Part shown: positions 16,859 to 25,586 of the stretch, piece by piece
How positions within the stretch are numbered: position 1 is the first letter of the stretch
How the letters are laid out: each line of letters opens with the position of its first letter
Assembly (NCBI GenBank): GCA_016218725.1
Contig: JACRDB010000168.1
Location: forward strand, 17,209 to 81,208
Reading direction: 5' to 3'
Source of the DNA: Deltaproteobacteria bacterium
GTDB taxonomy: Bacteria > Myxococcota_A > Polyangia > Polyangiales > Ga0077539
DNA: 64,000 nucleotides
Program-made: the position numbers and the translations under genes
Notes under the pieces: model-generated
Told to the model about the DNA's origin: nothing
The model's input: only the letters and a program-made list of their open reading frames with translations
The model's database searches: none

Positions 16859-17790
16859 CAGTGATCATCCGGTCGTACAAGCGCCTGGAGGCCGTGAGGG
16901 CCCTGGTGGAGCTCGTCCTCCGGCAGCGCTACGAGCCCTTCGAGGTGCTCATCGTGGACTCGACCCCGGGGCTCGACGCCGAGGCGGTCCTTCGCGCATG
17001 CAGCAACGGCGACCCCAGGGTGCGCTGCGTGTGGAGCCCCCCGAGGGGCTGCGCCGCGGCGGCCAATGCAGGTGTCCGCGAGGCCCGCGGCGAGGTCGTG
17101 GCCTTCGTGGACGACGACGACCTCCCGGTGGGAGACGGGTGGCTCGCTGCACACGCGAAGGCATACAAAGACCCCCGGTGCCTCGGGGTCAACGGCCGCA
17201 TGGACTACACCGGCGAGGGCCCCGAGCGGGTGCCCCGGGTGCGCTCCGGGTGGCTCCGGGACCGCTGGATGCTGTCCTATGGGCCCTTCAAGAAGCCCAG
17301 GGTGTTCCCGGGCTCGCCCACGCGGAAGGTGGGCATCGAGTGGCTCACCGGGGGCAACTCCTCGCTCCGCCGGGAGGTCTGGGAGCGGGCCGGGGGCTGG
17401 GACGAGTTCCTCCGGTACCACAACGAGCACTCGCTCTTTCTACGGCTGGCCAGGGTGCGGCGCCCCGGGGAGTACCTGCTCTACGACCCGGAGGCCCGGA
17501 TGATCATCCGGAGGGACGTCCCCGGGGGCCTGGACCACCGCACCCGCGCGGACCTCCACGAGCGGGTGGACACCCTGGCGCGGTACTACTTCTGGCTGGT
17601 GGGGCGCTACCACCCGGTACGAATCTTCGGGCTCCTGCCGCTGTTCTTTCCTTACTTCGTGCTGGACGCCGGGGTCCACGCCGCGGAGCTCGCGGAGCAC
17701 ACCGGGGCGGACCTCCTCGGGGCCTTTCTGGAAGGGGCCGCCTACGCCCCGAGGAGCGCGGCGAAACACCTATTTGCACCTCGGGCGTAA
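16846..17790 (+). CDS. GT2 family glycosyltransferase
   Basis: 314 residues, GT-A fold. Seen: VTVIIRSYKR at the N-terminus, VLIVDST, AAANAGVREARGEVVAFVDDDD with the metal-binding Asp cluster (about residues 85-90), and WLTGGNSSLRR in the acceptor region. It normally transfers a sugar from a UDP- or GDP-donor with inversion. GTG 16846 gives a 13-bp overlap with the preceding gene and is supported by an upstream GAGAGGGGAGGG. There is no long C-terminal membrane segment. Last gene of the operon. Confidence 0.9.
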   Translation: MPFVTVIIRSYKRLEAVRALVELVLRQRYEPFEVLIVDSTPGLDAEAVLRACSNGDPRVRCVWSPPRGCAAAANAGVREARGEVVAFVDDDDLPVGDGWLAAHAKAYKDPRCLGVNGRMDYTGEGPERVPRVRSGWLRDRWMLSYGPFKKPRVFPGSPTRKVGIEWLTGGNSSLRREVWERAGGWDEFLRYHNEHSLFLRLARVRRPGEYLLYDPEARMIIRRDVPGGLDHRTRADLHERVDTLARYYFWLVGRYHPVRIFGLLPLFFPYFVLDAGVHAAELAEHTGADLLGAFLEGAAYAPRSAAKHLFAPRA

Positions 17791-17826
17791 CCCGGGGGGT
17801 GGTCGACCGGCGTACCCCGAGCCGCT

Positions 17827-20800
17827 ATGGTCCGGAGCATGTGTGCAGGGGTGCGTCTCGCGGGGCTGTTCTTCCTTCTGGCGCTGGTGACCCTCGGCGG
17901 GTGCACGGCGGAGCTCCCGGAGGGGCAGTGCGTCTTCAACGAGGACTGCGCCGAGGGCCTGGTGTGCGTGGGGCGCTTCTGCCGCGCCCAGTGCCGCACC
18001 GACGGGGACTGCTCCGGCGGGGGGCGCTGCGTCTCCGGCGGGCGCGCCGGGGCGATGGTCTGCGTGCCTCGGGACCAGCCCTCGCCGTGCCTCTTCCCCA
18101 GCGATTGCCCGGCGCCCATGACCTGCTCCCGGGAGGGCCAGTGCCAGGCCCAGTGCCAGACCACCTATGACTGCGAGGTCACCAACCCCTTCACGGTCTG
18201 CGTCCGGGGGTCCTGCGGGCTGGTGTGCCGCGAGGGCACCGCGGACTGCGACGGCGTGGCCCGCAACGGCTGCGAGACCCAGCTCCTGACCGATCCGCTC
18301 CACTGCGGGTCCTGCGGTACGGCGTGCCGTGACGGGGCCCACGCCACGGGCACCTGCGCCACCGGGAGGTGCGCCCTGCGCTGCGAGGCGGGCTACGACG
18401 ACTGCGACCGGGACCCGGCCAACGGCTGCGAGGCGGACCTCTCGGACCCGGCCTCCTGCGGGCGCTGCGGCAACGCCTGCCCGCCGGAGGCCGCCCTTTG
18501 TGCGGTGCAACAAGGCCCCTCGGGTCCCGGGTACGCCTGCGCGGCCACCTGTCGGGGGACGCCCTCGGACCAGCGCTGCGGCGCAGCATGCGTGGACACC
18601 ACCGCGGACCCGCGGCACTGCGGGCGGTGCGACAACGCCTGCCCCGCGGGCCCCAACGCCTCGGCCACCTGCGTGGAGGGCGTGTGCGGCGTGCGCTGCA
18701 CGGACACCGAGCGCTTCGCGGACTGCGACGGGGAGGCCCGCACGGGCTGCGAGGCGGAGCTGCCGGTGAGCGCCTCGCACTGCGGGCGCTGCGGCCAGCG
18801 GTGCATGGAGGGCCCAAGGAGCACGTCGGTGTGCATGGACCGCAGCTGCGCCATCGTCTGCGAGGAGGGCTACGGCAACTGCGACGCGGCGGGCTCCAAC
18901 GGGTGCGAGACGGACCTGCGGGACTCCGTGGACCACTGCGGGCTCTGCTCCTCGCGGTGCCCCGCGAGGGCCAACGCCACCGCCACCTGCGCGGCGGGGC
19001 GCTGCGGCGCGCGGTGCCAGGCGGGCTTCGGGGACTGCAACGCGGACGCCTCGGACGGGTGCGAGGCGGACACCCTCACCGCTACGGCGCACTGCGGGGG
19101 CTGCGGCAGGCCATGCGCCCCGCGGGCCAACGCGGCGGTGTCCTGCGCCGCCGGGGCGTGCGTGAGCGCCTGCAGCGAGGGCTTCGCGGACTGCGACGGC
19201 GAGGCCATGAACGGCTGCGAGGCGGACACCCGCGCGAGCGCGGCGCACTGCGGCGCCTGCGGGCGCGCGTGCGCGCCGGCCAACGCCCGCGGGGCCTGCG
19301 CGGCGGGGCGCTGCGCCGTGGCGGCCTGCAACGCGGGCTTCGCGGACTGCGACGGGGACCCGGCCAACGGCTGCGAGGTGGACACCCGGAGCAACGCCCT
19401 GCACTGCGGGAGGTGCGCCAACCGGTGCAGCTTCCCCGGCGCCGGGGCCCGCTGCGACGCGGGGGCGTGCGTCCGCACCATGTGCGCCGCGCCCACCCTC
19501 GGGGACTGCGACGGCGTGGCCTCGAACGGCTGCGAGACGGACCTGCAGGTGACCGCCGCTCACTGCGGGGCATGCGGGGCGGGGTGCATGCTCCCGAACG
19601 CCACGGCGGCGTGCCGGGCGGGCGGGTGCGTGGTGGCCGCGTGCAACGCGGGCTTCGCGGACTGCGACGGGGCGGCCACCAACGGCTGCGAGGCCAGCAC
19701 CGCCACGGACGCGCGGCACTGCGGGGCCTGCGGGCGCGCGTGCAGCGCGGTGAGCGGCGCGCCCCGGTGCGCGGCGGGGGCGTGCGCCATCACCTGCGAC
19801 GCGGGCTTCGGGGACTGCGACGGGATGGTGTCCACCGGGTGCGAGACCCGGACGAGCTCCACGGTGGCCCACTGCGGCGCCTGCGGGGTGGGTTGTGCGC
19901 CTGCGAACGCGGTGCCCTCGTGCTCGGCGGGGCGCTGCGGGGTGGCCGCGTGCCGCACGGGCTTCGCGGACTGCGACGGGGACCCGGCCAACGGCTGCGA
20001 GGTGAACCTCCTGACGGACCCGCGGCGCTGCGGCGCCTGCGGCACGGTCTGCAGCGCCGTCAACGGCGCGCCGCGCTGCGCCGCGGGGGCCTGCGGGATC
20101 ACCTGCAACGCGGGCTACGGAGACTGCGACGGGATGGCGTCCACGGGCTGCGAGACGGACCTGCGCGCCTCCGCGGGGCACTGCGGGGCCTGCGGGCGCG
20201 CGTGCTCGCTGCCCAACGCCACCGCGGCGTGCGCGGCCGGCGGGTGCGTGGTGGCGAGCTGCAACGCGGGCTTCGGGGACTGCAACGGCGACCCGGCGGA
20301 CGGCTGCGAGACGAGCCTCGTCTCCTCGCCTACGAGCTGCGGGGCCTGCGGGCGCGCATGCTCGCTGCCCAACGCCTCGGCGGCGTGCGTCGCCGGCGCC
20401 TGCGCCGTCGGCGGCTGCAGCGCGGGCTTCGATGACTGCGACCGCGCGGCCGCCAACGGCTGCGAGGTGAACCTCCAGACCAGCAACGCCAACTGCGGCG
20501 GGTGCGGGCGCGCGTGCGCCGCGGGCACCGTGTGCTCCGCCGGGGGCTGCTCCTCGGTGTGCGCGTCGCCCACGACCTACTGCGCGGGGGCCTGCGTGAC
20601 CCTGGCCACGGACGTGAACCACTGCGGGGCCTGCGGGCGGGCGTGCGCGGCGCCGGCCAACGCCACGGCGAGCTGCGCGGGCAGCACCTGCGGCTTCACG
20701 TGCAGGGCGGGCTTCGCGGACTGCGACGGGGTGGCCTCCAACGGCTGCGAGGTGGACCTGGGCGCCACGGTGGCCCACTGCGGGGCCTGCGGGCGCGCGT

Positions 20801-23800
20801 GCGACGCCACCAACGGCACCGCCTCCTGCGCGGCGGGGGCCTGCGGGATCACCTGCGCCGCCGGCTTCGGCAACTGCGACGGGAGCGCCGCCAACGGGTG
20901 CGAGACGGACCTGCGGGTGACCGCCGCCCACTGCGGCGCGTGCGGGGCGGGGTGCTCGCTGGCCAACGCCACGCCCGTGTGCGCGGGCTCCGCGTGCGGC
21001 GTGGGGAGCTGCAACGCGGGCTACGGCAACTGCGACGGCGTGGCCTCCAACGGCTGCGAGACGGACACGCGCAGCGCCGCGGCGCACTGCGGGGCCTGCG
21101 GGCGCGCGTGCGACGCCACCAACGGGACCGCCAGCTGCGCGTCCAGCGCCTGCGGGATCACCTGCAACACGGGCTTCGGGAACTGCGACGGCCTGGTGTC
21201 CAACGGCTGCGAGACCAACCTCCGGGTGACCGTCGCCCACTGCGGCGCCTGCGGGGCCGCGTGCTCGCTGGCCAACGCCGCGCCCTCGTGCGCGTCGGGG
21301 GTGTGCGCGGTGGCGAGCTGCAACGCGGGCTTCGGCAACTGCGACGGGGTGTCGTCCAACGGCTGCGAGGTGAACCTCACGACCACGGCGGCGCACTGCG
21401 GGGCCTGCGGGCGCGCGTGCGCCCTGGCCAACGCCACCGCGGCCTGCGCGTCCAGTGCGTGCGTGGTGGCGAGCTGCAACGCGGGCTTCGGGGACTGCAA
21501 CGGCGCCCCGGGCGACGGCTGCGAGGTGAACACCAACACCACCGCGGCGCACTGCGGCGGCTGCGGGCGCGCGTGCTCGCTGGCCAACGCCACGGCGACC
21601 TGCGCCGCGGGGGCGTGCGCCGTGGGGAGCTGCAACGCGGGCTTCGGCAACTGCGACGGCGTGGCCTCCAACGGCTGCGAGGTGAACACCCAGAGCAGCA
21701 ACGCCCACTGCGGCGGGTGCGGGCGGGCGTGCGCCGCGGGCACGGTGTGCTCCTCGGGCTCCTGCGCGTCCATCTGCTCGCCGCCCACGACGTACTGCGC
21801 CGGGAGCTGCGTGAACCTCGCCACGGACGTGAGCAACTGCGGCGCCTGCGGCGCGGCGTGCTCGCCGCCCGCCAACGCGACCGCCACCTGCGCCGCGAGC
21901 GCCTGCGGCTTCGCCTGCCTCGCGGGCTTCGGCAACTGCGACGGCGTGGCCACCAACGGCTGCGAGACGGACCTCACCCGCACCCCGGCCCACTGCGGGG
22001 CCTGCGGGGCCGCGTGCGACGCCACCAACGGGACCGCCAGCTGCGCGTCCAGCGCCTGCGGGATCACCTGCAACACGGGCTTCGGGAACTGCGACGGGCT
22101 GGTGTCCAACGGCTGCGAGACCAACACCTCCTCCAGCGCGTCCAACTGCGGGGCCTGCGGGAACGTGTGCAGCTTCCCCAACGCCTCGGCGGGGTGCCGC
22201 GGCGGCGCCTGCGCCCTCGGGGCATGCAACACGGGCTTCGGCAACTGTGACGCCGTGTCCTCCAACGGCTGCGAGACCAACATCAACAGCAGCGCCACCC
22301 ACTGCGGCGCCTGCGGGAACGCGTGCAGCTTCCCCAACGCGGGCGCCTCCTGCGCCTCCGGGGCCTGCGCCCTCGGGGCATGCAACACGGGCTACGGCAA
22401 CTGCGACGGCGTGGCCTCCAACGGCTGCGAGGTGAACACCACCAACACGGTGGCCCACTGCGGCGCCTGCGGGAACGCCTGCGCGGCGCCCGCAAACGGG
22501 ACCGCGGTGTGCTCCGCGAGCGCGTGCGACTTCGTCTGCAACGCGGGGTACTACCGCTCGGGGACCCAGTGCGTGGGCGTGCCCGCGCCGAGGCAGCTGC
22601 GGCCCCTCACCGGGACCGTGAATGCCTCGCGGCGGCCGCGCTTCGTCTGGGCCAACACCGCACCGGCCACCGGCGCGCGGCTCCAGGTGTGCCGGAACCG
22701 CCTGTGCACGCTCGTCGACCTGGACGTGGTGGTCGCGGGCACGAGCTACACGCCCACCGCGGACCTCTCCACGGGGATGCACTACTGGCGGGCCTACGGG
22801 GCCATCGGGAGCAACGTCGGGCTGACGGCCCCGAGGACCTTCGAGTTCTTCGTGGGCGCCCGGACCACCACGGGCCGCGACGGCTCGACGCTCAATTTCC
22901 TGGACGTCTCCGGCGACGGCGACGGCGACGCCGCCGTGGGCGAGTACTACGGCGCCCGCGTGCTGGTGTTCACCTCCGTCAGCGGGGTCTTCTCCACCAC
23001 GGCCACGTACACCCTGACGGGCCCCGCGGGCTCGGAGTACGGCTCCGCCGTGGCCAACGTGGGGGACATCGACGGCAACGGCTTCACGGACCTGGTGGTC
23101 GGCGCCCCGGGCAACCGCAACATCTACGTGCACTACGGCTCCAGCACGGGGCTCCAGACCATCGGCTCGCCGAGGACCCAGACCGGCGCGCGCTTCGGGT
23201 CCCAGGTCGTCGGCCCCGGGGACCTCAACGCCGACGGCTACAGCGACGTCCTCGTCGGGGACTGCGACCCCAACGGCTGCGGCAACACCGTGTACGTGTA
23301 CTACGGCAGCCTCGCGGGCCTCGGGAGCTCCCCCGCCCGCATCGTCGGGCCCACCGCCACCGCGCAGTTCGGGCGCTACCTCACGGCCCTGGGCGAGGTG
23401 AACAACGACGACTTCTCGGACTTCGCCGTCGGGGCCTTCGGCACGGGCCTGGTGTACGTCTACCACGGCGGGACGAGCACCCCGACGCTCGCCTCGTCCA
23501 GCATCTCCTTCGCCGGGGCCTCGAACGTGTCCGTGGCGGGCCTCGGGGACATCAACGGCGACGGCTACGGCGACCTCGGCGTCGGGGGCCGCAGCGTGGC
23601 CGCGGGGGCCTTCGTGAGGGTCTACCGCGGGACCGCCACGGGGATCTCCACCATGGTCCTCAACACCCTGAGCAACACGGGCCTTGTGTACCCCGACGCC
23701 CTGACCGGCACCGGCGACGTCAACGGCGACGGCTACGGCGACCTCGCCGTCCGGGGCAACACCGCCACCGTCGAGGTGTTCCTCGGCGGCTCCGGCGGCG

Positions 23801-24054
23801 TGGGCCCGGGCTTCACCCAGCTCCGCGGGGGCACCAACTTCGGCGCCTTCCTCGGCGCCCTCGGGGACTTCAACCTGGACAACCGCTGGGACCTCCTGGT
23901 CGGCGCCCCGGACGACGCGGACACCACCTGCCAGGGCCGAGCCCACGTCCACGCCGGCAACGCCACCAGCATCAACACCAGCGCCTCGGTCACCTTCGCC
24001 CCCGGCGGCACCGCCTGCTGGAACGGCTTTGGCCGCGCGGTCTCCCGTTGGTAG
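17827..24054 (+). CDS. Giant MopE-like Cys-repeat lipoprotein with FG-GAP C-terminus
   Basis: 2,075 residues. The signal peptide ends LGGC, a lipobox. Residues ~30-130 carry irregular Cys motifs (FNEDCAEGLVC-type). From about 135 to 1570 there are roughly 28 units of ~45-50 residues. About 25 have the pattern C-x-GF-x-(D/N)C(D/N)G-x4-NGCE...HCGACG-x-AC; three are a variant with TYCAG-x-CV-x-LATDV. This repeat is characteristic of myxobacterial MopE-like surface proteins. From ~1680 to the end, FG-GAP/VCBS repeats (DINGDGYGDLGVGG, DVNGDGYGDLAV) imply a calcium-binding beta-propeller. It is presumably a surface adhesin or spacer; copper binding, known for MopE itself, should not be assumed. ATG 17839 is an alternative start. 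Confidence 0.85.
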   Translation: MVRSMCAGVRLAGLFFLLALVTLGGCTAELPEGQCVFNEDCAEGLVCVGRFCRAQCRTDGDCSGGGRCVSGGRAGAMVCVPRDQPSPCLFPSDCPAPMTCSREGQCQAQCQTTYDCEVTNPFTVCVRGSCGLVCREGTADCDGVARNGCETQLLTDPLHCGSCGTACRDGAHATGTCATGRCALRCEAGYDDCDRDPANGCEADLSDPASCGRCGNACPPEAALCAVQQGPSGPGYACAATCRGTPSDQRCGAACVDTTADPRHCGRCDNACPAGPNASATCVEGVCGVRCTDTERFADCDGEARTGCEAELPVSASHCGRCGQRCMEGPRSTSVCMDRSCAIVCEEGYGNCDAAGSNGCETDLRDSVDHCGLCSSRCPARANATATCAAGRCGARCQAGFGDCNADASDGCEADTLTATAHCGGCGRPCAPRANAAVSCAAGACVSACSEGFADCDGEAMNGCEADTRASAAHCGACGRACAPANARGACAAGRCAVAACNAGFADCDGDPANGCEVDTRSNALHCGRCANRCSFPGAGARCDAGACVRTMCAAPTLGDCDGVASNGCETDLQVTAAHCGACGAGCMLPNATAACRAGGCVVAACNAGFADCDGAATNGCEASTATDARHCGACGRACSAVSGAPRCAAGACAITCDAGFGDCDGMVSTGCETRTSSTVAHCGACGVGCAPANAVPSCSAGRCGVAACRTGFADCDGDPANGCEVNLLTDPRRCGACGTVCSAVNGAPRCAAGACGITCNAGYGDCDGMASTGCETDLRASAGHCGACGRACSLPNATAACAAGGCVVASCNAGFGDCNGDPADGCETSLVSSPTSCGACGRACSLPNASAACVAGACAVGGCSAGFDDCDRAAANGCEVNLQTSNANCGGCGRACAAGTVCSAGGCSSVCASPTTYCAGACVTLATDVNHCGACGRACAAPANATASCAGSTCGFTCRAGFADCDGVASNGCEVDLGATVAHCGACGRACDATNGTASCAAGACGITCAAGFGNCDGSAANGCETDLRVTAAHCGACGAGCSLANATPVCAGSACGVGSCNAGYGNCDGVASNGCETDTRSAAAHCGACGRACDATNGTASCASSACGITCNTGFGNCDGLVSNGCETNLRVTVAHCGACGAACSLANAAPSCASGVCAVASCNAGFGNCDGVSSNGCEVNLTTTAAHCGACGRACALANATAACASSACVVASCNAGFGDCNGAPGDGCEVNTNTTAAHCGGCGRACSLANATATCAAGACAVGSCNAGFGNCDGVASNGCEVNTQSSNAHCGGCGRACAAGTVCSSGSCASICSPPTTYCAGSCVNLATDVSNCGACGAACSPPANATATCAASACGFACLAGFGNCDGVATNGCETDLTRTPAHCGACGAACDATNGTASCASSACGITCNTGFGNCDGLVSNGCETNTSSSASNCGACGNVCSFPNASAGCRGGACALGACNTGFGNCDAVSSNGCETNINSSATHCGACGNACSFPNAGASCASGACALGACNTGYGNCDGVASNGCEVNTTNTVAHCGACGNACAAPANGTAVCSASACDFVCNAGYYRSGTQCVGVPAPRQLRPLTGTVNASRRPRFVWANTAPATGARLQVCRNRLCTLVDLDVVVAGTSYTPTADLSTGMHYWRAYGAIGSNVGLTAPRTFEFFVGARTTTGRDGSTLNFLDVSGDGDGDAAVGEYYGARVLVFTSVSGVFSTTATYTLTGPAGSEYGSAVANVGDIDGNGFTDLVVGAPGNRNIYVHYGSSTGLQTIGSPRTQTGARFGSQVVGPGDLNADGYSDVLVGDCDPNGCGNTVYVYYGSLAGLGSSPARIVGPTATAQFGRYLTALGEVNNDDFSDFAVGAFGTGLVYVYHGGTSTPTLASSSISFAGASNVSVAGLGDINGDGYGDLGVGGRSVAAGAFVRVYRGTATGISTMVLNTLSNTGLVYPDALTGTGDVNGDGYGDLAVRGNTATVEVFLGGSGGVGPGFTQLRGGTNFGAFLGALGDFNLDNRWDLLVGAPDDADTTCQGRAHVHAGNATSINTSASVTFAPGGTACWNGFGRAVSRW
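21105..22125 (+). repeat. Two near-identical 115-bp segments 906 bp apart
   Basis: 21105-21219 and 22011-22125 differ at one base only (21192 C, 22098 G), whereas other repeat units in the gene differ at many positions. The offset of 906 bp is 302 codons, so the reading frame is kept. This indicates a recent in-frame duplication or gene conversion. Confidence 0.85.
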
Positions 24055-24080
24055 GGTGAGGTAGGGTCAGGTAGGCGAGC
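24051..24080 (+). repeat. Three tandem decamers after the giant gene
   Basis: GTAGGGTGAG, GTAGGGTCAG and GTAGGCGAGC follow each other, the first containing the TAG stop codon. It is a short imperfect tandem repeat without a known role. Confidence 0.6.
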
Positions 24081-24162
24081 TCCGTTCGCAGGTTGGGGTC
24101 GCGCGCGGCGTGCGGGTTCTGGTACAACGCGCGCTCACCCAGTACGGGCGGAGGCATTGTTC

Positions 24163-25581
24163 ATGAGCGAACAGATCGGGCTGGTAGGCCTTGCGGTGAT
24201 GGGACAGAACCTGGCCCTGAACATCGCAGAGGAGGGCTTCCGGATCGCGGTGTACAACCGCTCGCCGGACAAGGTGGACGAGACCGTGGCCAGGGCGCAG
24301 CGCGAGGGCGCGCTGCCGCTGGTGGGCTACAAGGACGTGGGGGCCTTCGTGAAGGCGCTGGAGCGCCCTCGGAGGATCATCCTGCTGGTGAAGGCCGGGG
24401 CGCCGGTGGACGCCACGCTGGACTCGCTGGTGCCGCACCTGGAGCCCGGGGACATCGTGATCGACGGCGGCAACGAGTACTTCGTCAACACCGAGCGGCG
24501 GGCCAGGGCCCTGGCGGAGAAGGGCCTGCGCTTCTTCGGGATGGGGGTCTCCGGCGGCGAGGAGGGCGCTCGCCACGGGCCTTCGCTCATGCCTGGCGGG
24601 GACCCGGAGGGCTACGAGGTGCTCGCCCCGGTGCTCACCAAGGTGGCGGCCCAGGTGGACGACGGGCCCTGCGTGACCTACATCGGCCCGGGGGGCGCCG
24701 GGCACTACGTGAAGATGGTGCACAACGGCATCGAGTACGGCGACATGCAGCTCATCGCCGAGGCGTACGACGTGCTCAAGCACGTCGGGGGGCTCTCGAA
24801 CCCGGAGCTGGCCCAGACCTTCTCGGCGTGGAACGAGGGGGACCTGCAGAGCTTCCTGATCGAGATCACGGCCAAGGTGCTGCGCCGCTCGGACCCCGAG
24901 GGGGCCTTTCCCCAGCTCGTGGACGCGATCATGGACGTGTCGGGGATGAAGGGCACGGGCAAATGGACCGTGCAGCAGGCGGCGGAGCTGGCGAGCGCGG
25001 CGCCGACCATCGCCAGCGCGGTGGAGGCGCGGATCATGTCCGCGGCCCGGGGCGAGCGCCTGGCGGCCTCCAAGGTGCTCCAGGGGCCCGCGGTCAGCGC
25101 GCTCCCGGCGGGCGAGCGCCAGGGCCTGGTGGACGACGTGCGCAGCGCCCTCTACGCGGCCAAGATCTGCTCCTACGCCCAGGGGATGAACCTCCTGCGC
25201 ACGGCGTCCAACGCCAACAACTGGGGGCTGAAGCTCGGGGCCATCTCCCGGATCTGGAAGGGCGGGTGCATCATCCGCGCGCGCTTCCTGGACCGGATCC
25301 GCGCGGCCTACGACCGGGACCCTGGGCTGGCGAGCCTGCTGGTGGACCCGGACTTCGCCGCGGAGCTCAACGCCCGCCAGGCGGCCTGGCGCCGGGTGGT
25401 GGTGCGGGCGGTGGAGGCCGGCATCGCGGTGCCGGGGATGACCGCCTCCCTCGGGTACTACGACACGTACCGTCGGGCGCGCCTGCCCGCCAACCTCATC
25501 CAGGCGCAGCGGGACTTCTTCGGCGCGCACACCTACCAGCGCATCGATCGGGACGGGACCTTTCACACGGACTGGGAGTGA
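24163..25581 (+). CDS. gnd: 6-phosphogluconate dehydrogenase, decarboxylating
   Basis: Oxidises 6-phosphogluconate to ribulose 5-phosphate and CO2 with NADP+ in the oxidative pentose phosphate pathway. Seen: N-terminal dinucleotide fold IGLVGLAVMGQNLALNIAE; substrate and catalytic region IGPGGAGHYVKMVHNGIEYGD with the catalytic Lys; C-terminal GYYDTYRRARLPANLIQAQR and HTDW, the usual ending that reaches into the partner subunit. Length 472, matching the long, dimeric family. ATG 24163 is preceded by GGAGG at eight bases. It is followed after five bases by a Cys-rich lipoprotein gene, an unusual partner. Confidence 0.96.
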   Translation: MSEQIGLVGLAVMGQNLALNIAEEGFRIAVYNRSPDKVDETVARAQREGALPLVGYKDVGAFVKALERPRRIILLVKAGAPVDATLDSLVPHLEPGDIVIDGGNEYFVNTERRARALAEKGLRFFGMGVSGGEEGARHGPSLMPGGDPEGYEVLAPVLTKVAAQVDDGPCVTYIGPGGAGHYVKMVHNGIEYGDMQLIAEAYDVLKHVGGLSNPELAQTFSAWNEGDLQSFLIEITAKVLRRSDPEGAFPQLVDAIMDVSGMKGTGKWTVQQAAELASAAPTIASAVEARIMSAARGERLAASKVLQGPAVSALPAGERQGLVDDVRSALYAAKICSYAQGMNLLRTASNANNWGLKLGAISRIWKGGCIIRARFLDRIRAAYDRDPGLASLLVDPDFAAELNARQAAWRRVVVRAVEAGIAVPGMTASLGYYDTYRRARLPANLIQAQRDFFGAHTYQRIDRDGTFHTDWE

Positions 25582-25586
25582 CGGAA

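Noticed and set aside
18505..18522. TTTGTGCGGTGCAACAA as a palindrome copy
   Set aside because: Only one half matches the consensus.
17770..23952. Continuous 2,060-codon frame on the minus strand opposite the giant repeat gene
   Set aside because: Repetitive Ala/Gly/Val/Arg composition with no signal, motif or domain. It results from the regular codon pattern and high GC of the plus-strand Cys repeats.
17827..24054. Copper-binding (MopE/SACCP function) for the Cys-repeat proteins
   Set aside because: The repeat resembles MopE-like proteins, but copper ligands of MopE are not identifiable here.
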